Assembly: GCA_964559535.1 (NCBI GenBank)
Contig: CAZLIC010000094.1
Span: 1 to 14,889, forward strand
DNA from: CAZLIC01 sp964559535
GTDB lineage: Bacteria > Pseudomonadota > Alphaproteobacteria > Rhodobacterales > Rhodobacteraceae
Direction: 5' to 3'
DNA: 14,889 nt
Positions 12,871 to 14,889 of this stretch are shown one piece after another. The notes under the pieces are model-generated. The model ran no database searches, was not told the origin of the DNA, and saw only the letters and a list, made by a program, of their open reading frames with translations. The translations under genes and the position numbers were made by a program. The stretch's first letter is position 1; each line of letters opens with the position of its first letter.

Positions 12871-12944
12871 TAGCTTCACGCGACTTCAGGCTGGGTCCGG
12901 CGCATCGCCGGGCCCGGCCAGATCCGTTCGGGGAACCGCATCGT

Positions 12945-12972
12945 GGTCGCCGCTTCTGCGGAAGCGGCGACC
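12945..12972 (+). other. Long 12-bp hairpin between rplL and rpoB, possible RNase III site
   Basis: 12945-12956 and 12961-12972 are perfect inverted repeats (GGTCGCCGCTTC and its complement) with loop TGCG. No T tract follows, so it is not a standard terminator. E. coli has an RNase III processing hairpin in this same gap, so processing that separates the rplL and rpoB mRNAs is a reasonable inference. Confidence 0.5.
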
Positions 12973-13107
12973 AAGGCGCGGCACTGGGTTCGAGGGTTGG
13001 CCGGTGGGACGGTCAGCACGCATGGAACCGAGGCCCCCTCTCGCACCGCGGACCTGCCCGCCACCCCCACGGGACGGGCCGCGACATGACGAAAGGTGAC
13101 GACGAGC

Positions 13108-14889
<1,782 letters not shown>

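Noticed and set aside
9661..12879. Minus-strand open frame of 1072 codons opposite nusG-rplL
   Set aside because: It is antisense to five well-recognised genes, is rich in His/Arg/Leu as expected from reading GC-rich codons backward, and matches nothing.

Overview
The window joins two very different blocks of GC-rich alphaproteobacterial DNA. The right part (about 8965 to the end, plus strand) is the chromosomal secE-nusG-rplK-rplA-rplJ-rplL-rpoB cluster. The near-perfect match of its RpoB to my memory of Rhodobacter-type RpoB (MAQ..GQKR start, DVDECMQRD region), and the L10 beginning VDRAQKEKVV, point to a Rhodobacteraceae (Rhodobacterales) host. The genus cannot be fixed from this sequence.

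The left part (1 to about 8914) is a phage-type DNA metabolism module, with every gene on the minus strand. Reading leftward from the junction: a MazG/PRA-PH-like pyrophosphohydrolase (7969-8454) and an H-NS/HvrA-like protein (7624-7956), closed by a clear intrinsic terminator (7568-7591). A second unit follows: a C4 zinc-ribbon protein, a Dda/RecD-like SF1B helicase, an unrecognised 166-residue protein, a family A DNA polymerase with 3'-5' exonuclease, a Cas4/RecB-like PD-(D/E)XK nuclease, and a P-loop ATPase of DUF3987 helicase-primase type. Tight spacing (7 bp gap, 8 bp overlap) argues for an operon. Together these proteins would unwind, copy and recombine the element's DNA and adjust nucleotide pools. 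No integrase, repressor or structural gene lies in the window, so only one end of the element is seen.

The junction is the key feature. The anticodon arm, T arm and acceptor 3' strand of tRNA-Trp(CCA) are present at 8915-8964, but the sequence upstream does not form the 5' half of a tRNA. This is what integration into the 3' part of a tRNA gene leaves behind: a displaced 3' half (attR-like site) next to the host genes, with the intact tRNA expected at the far end of the element, left of this window. The 460 bp between the last phage gene and the site hold a candidate leftward promoter and several short repeats that may be operator or integrase-arm sites.

On the chromosomal side, a 48-codon gene with a strong ribosome binding site (9196-9342) precedes secE. 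The ribosomal-protein operon carries several RNA structures: a terminator-like hairpin before nusG, a perfect 23-bp REP-like palindrome plus further hairpins in the rplJ leader, and two hairpins between rplL and rpoB. rpoB runs off the right edge after 594 codons, just past the main rifampicin cluster, which looks wild type.
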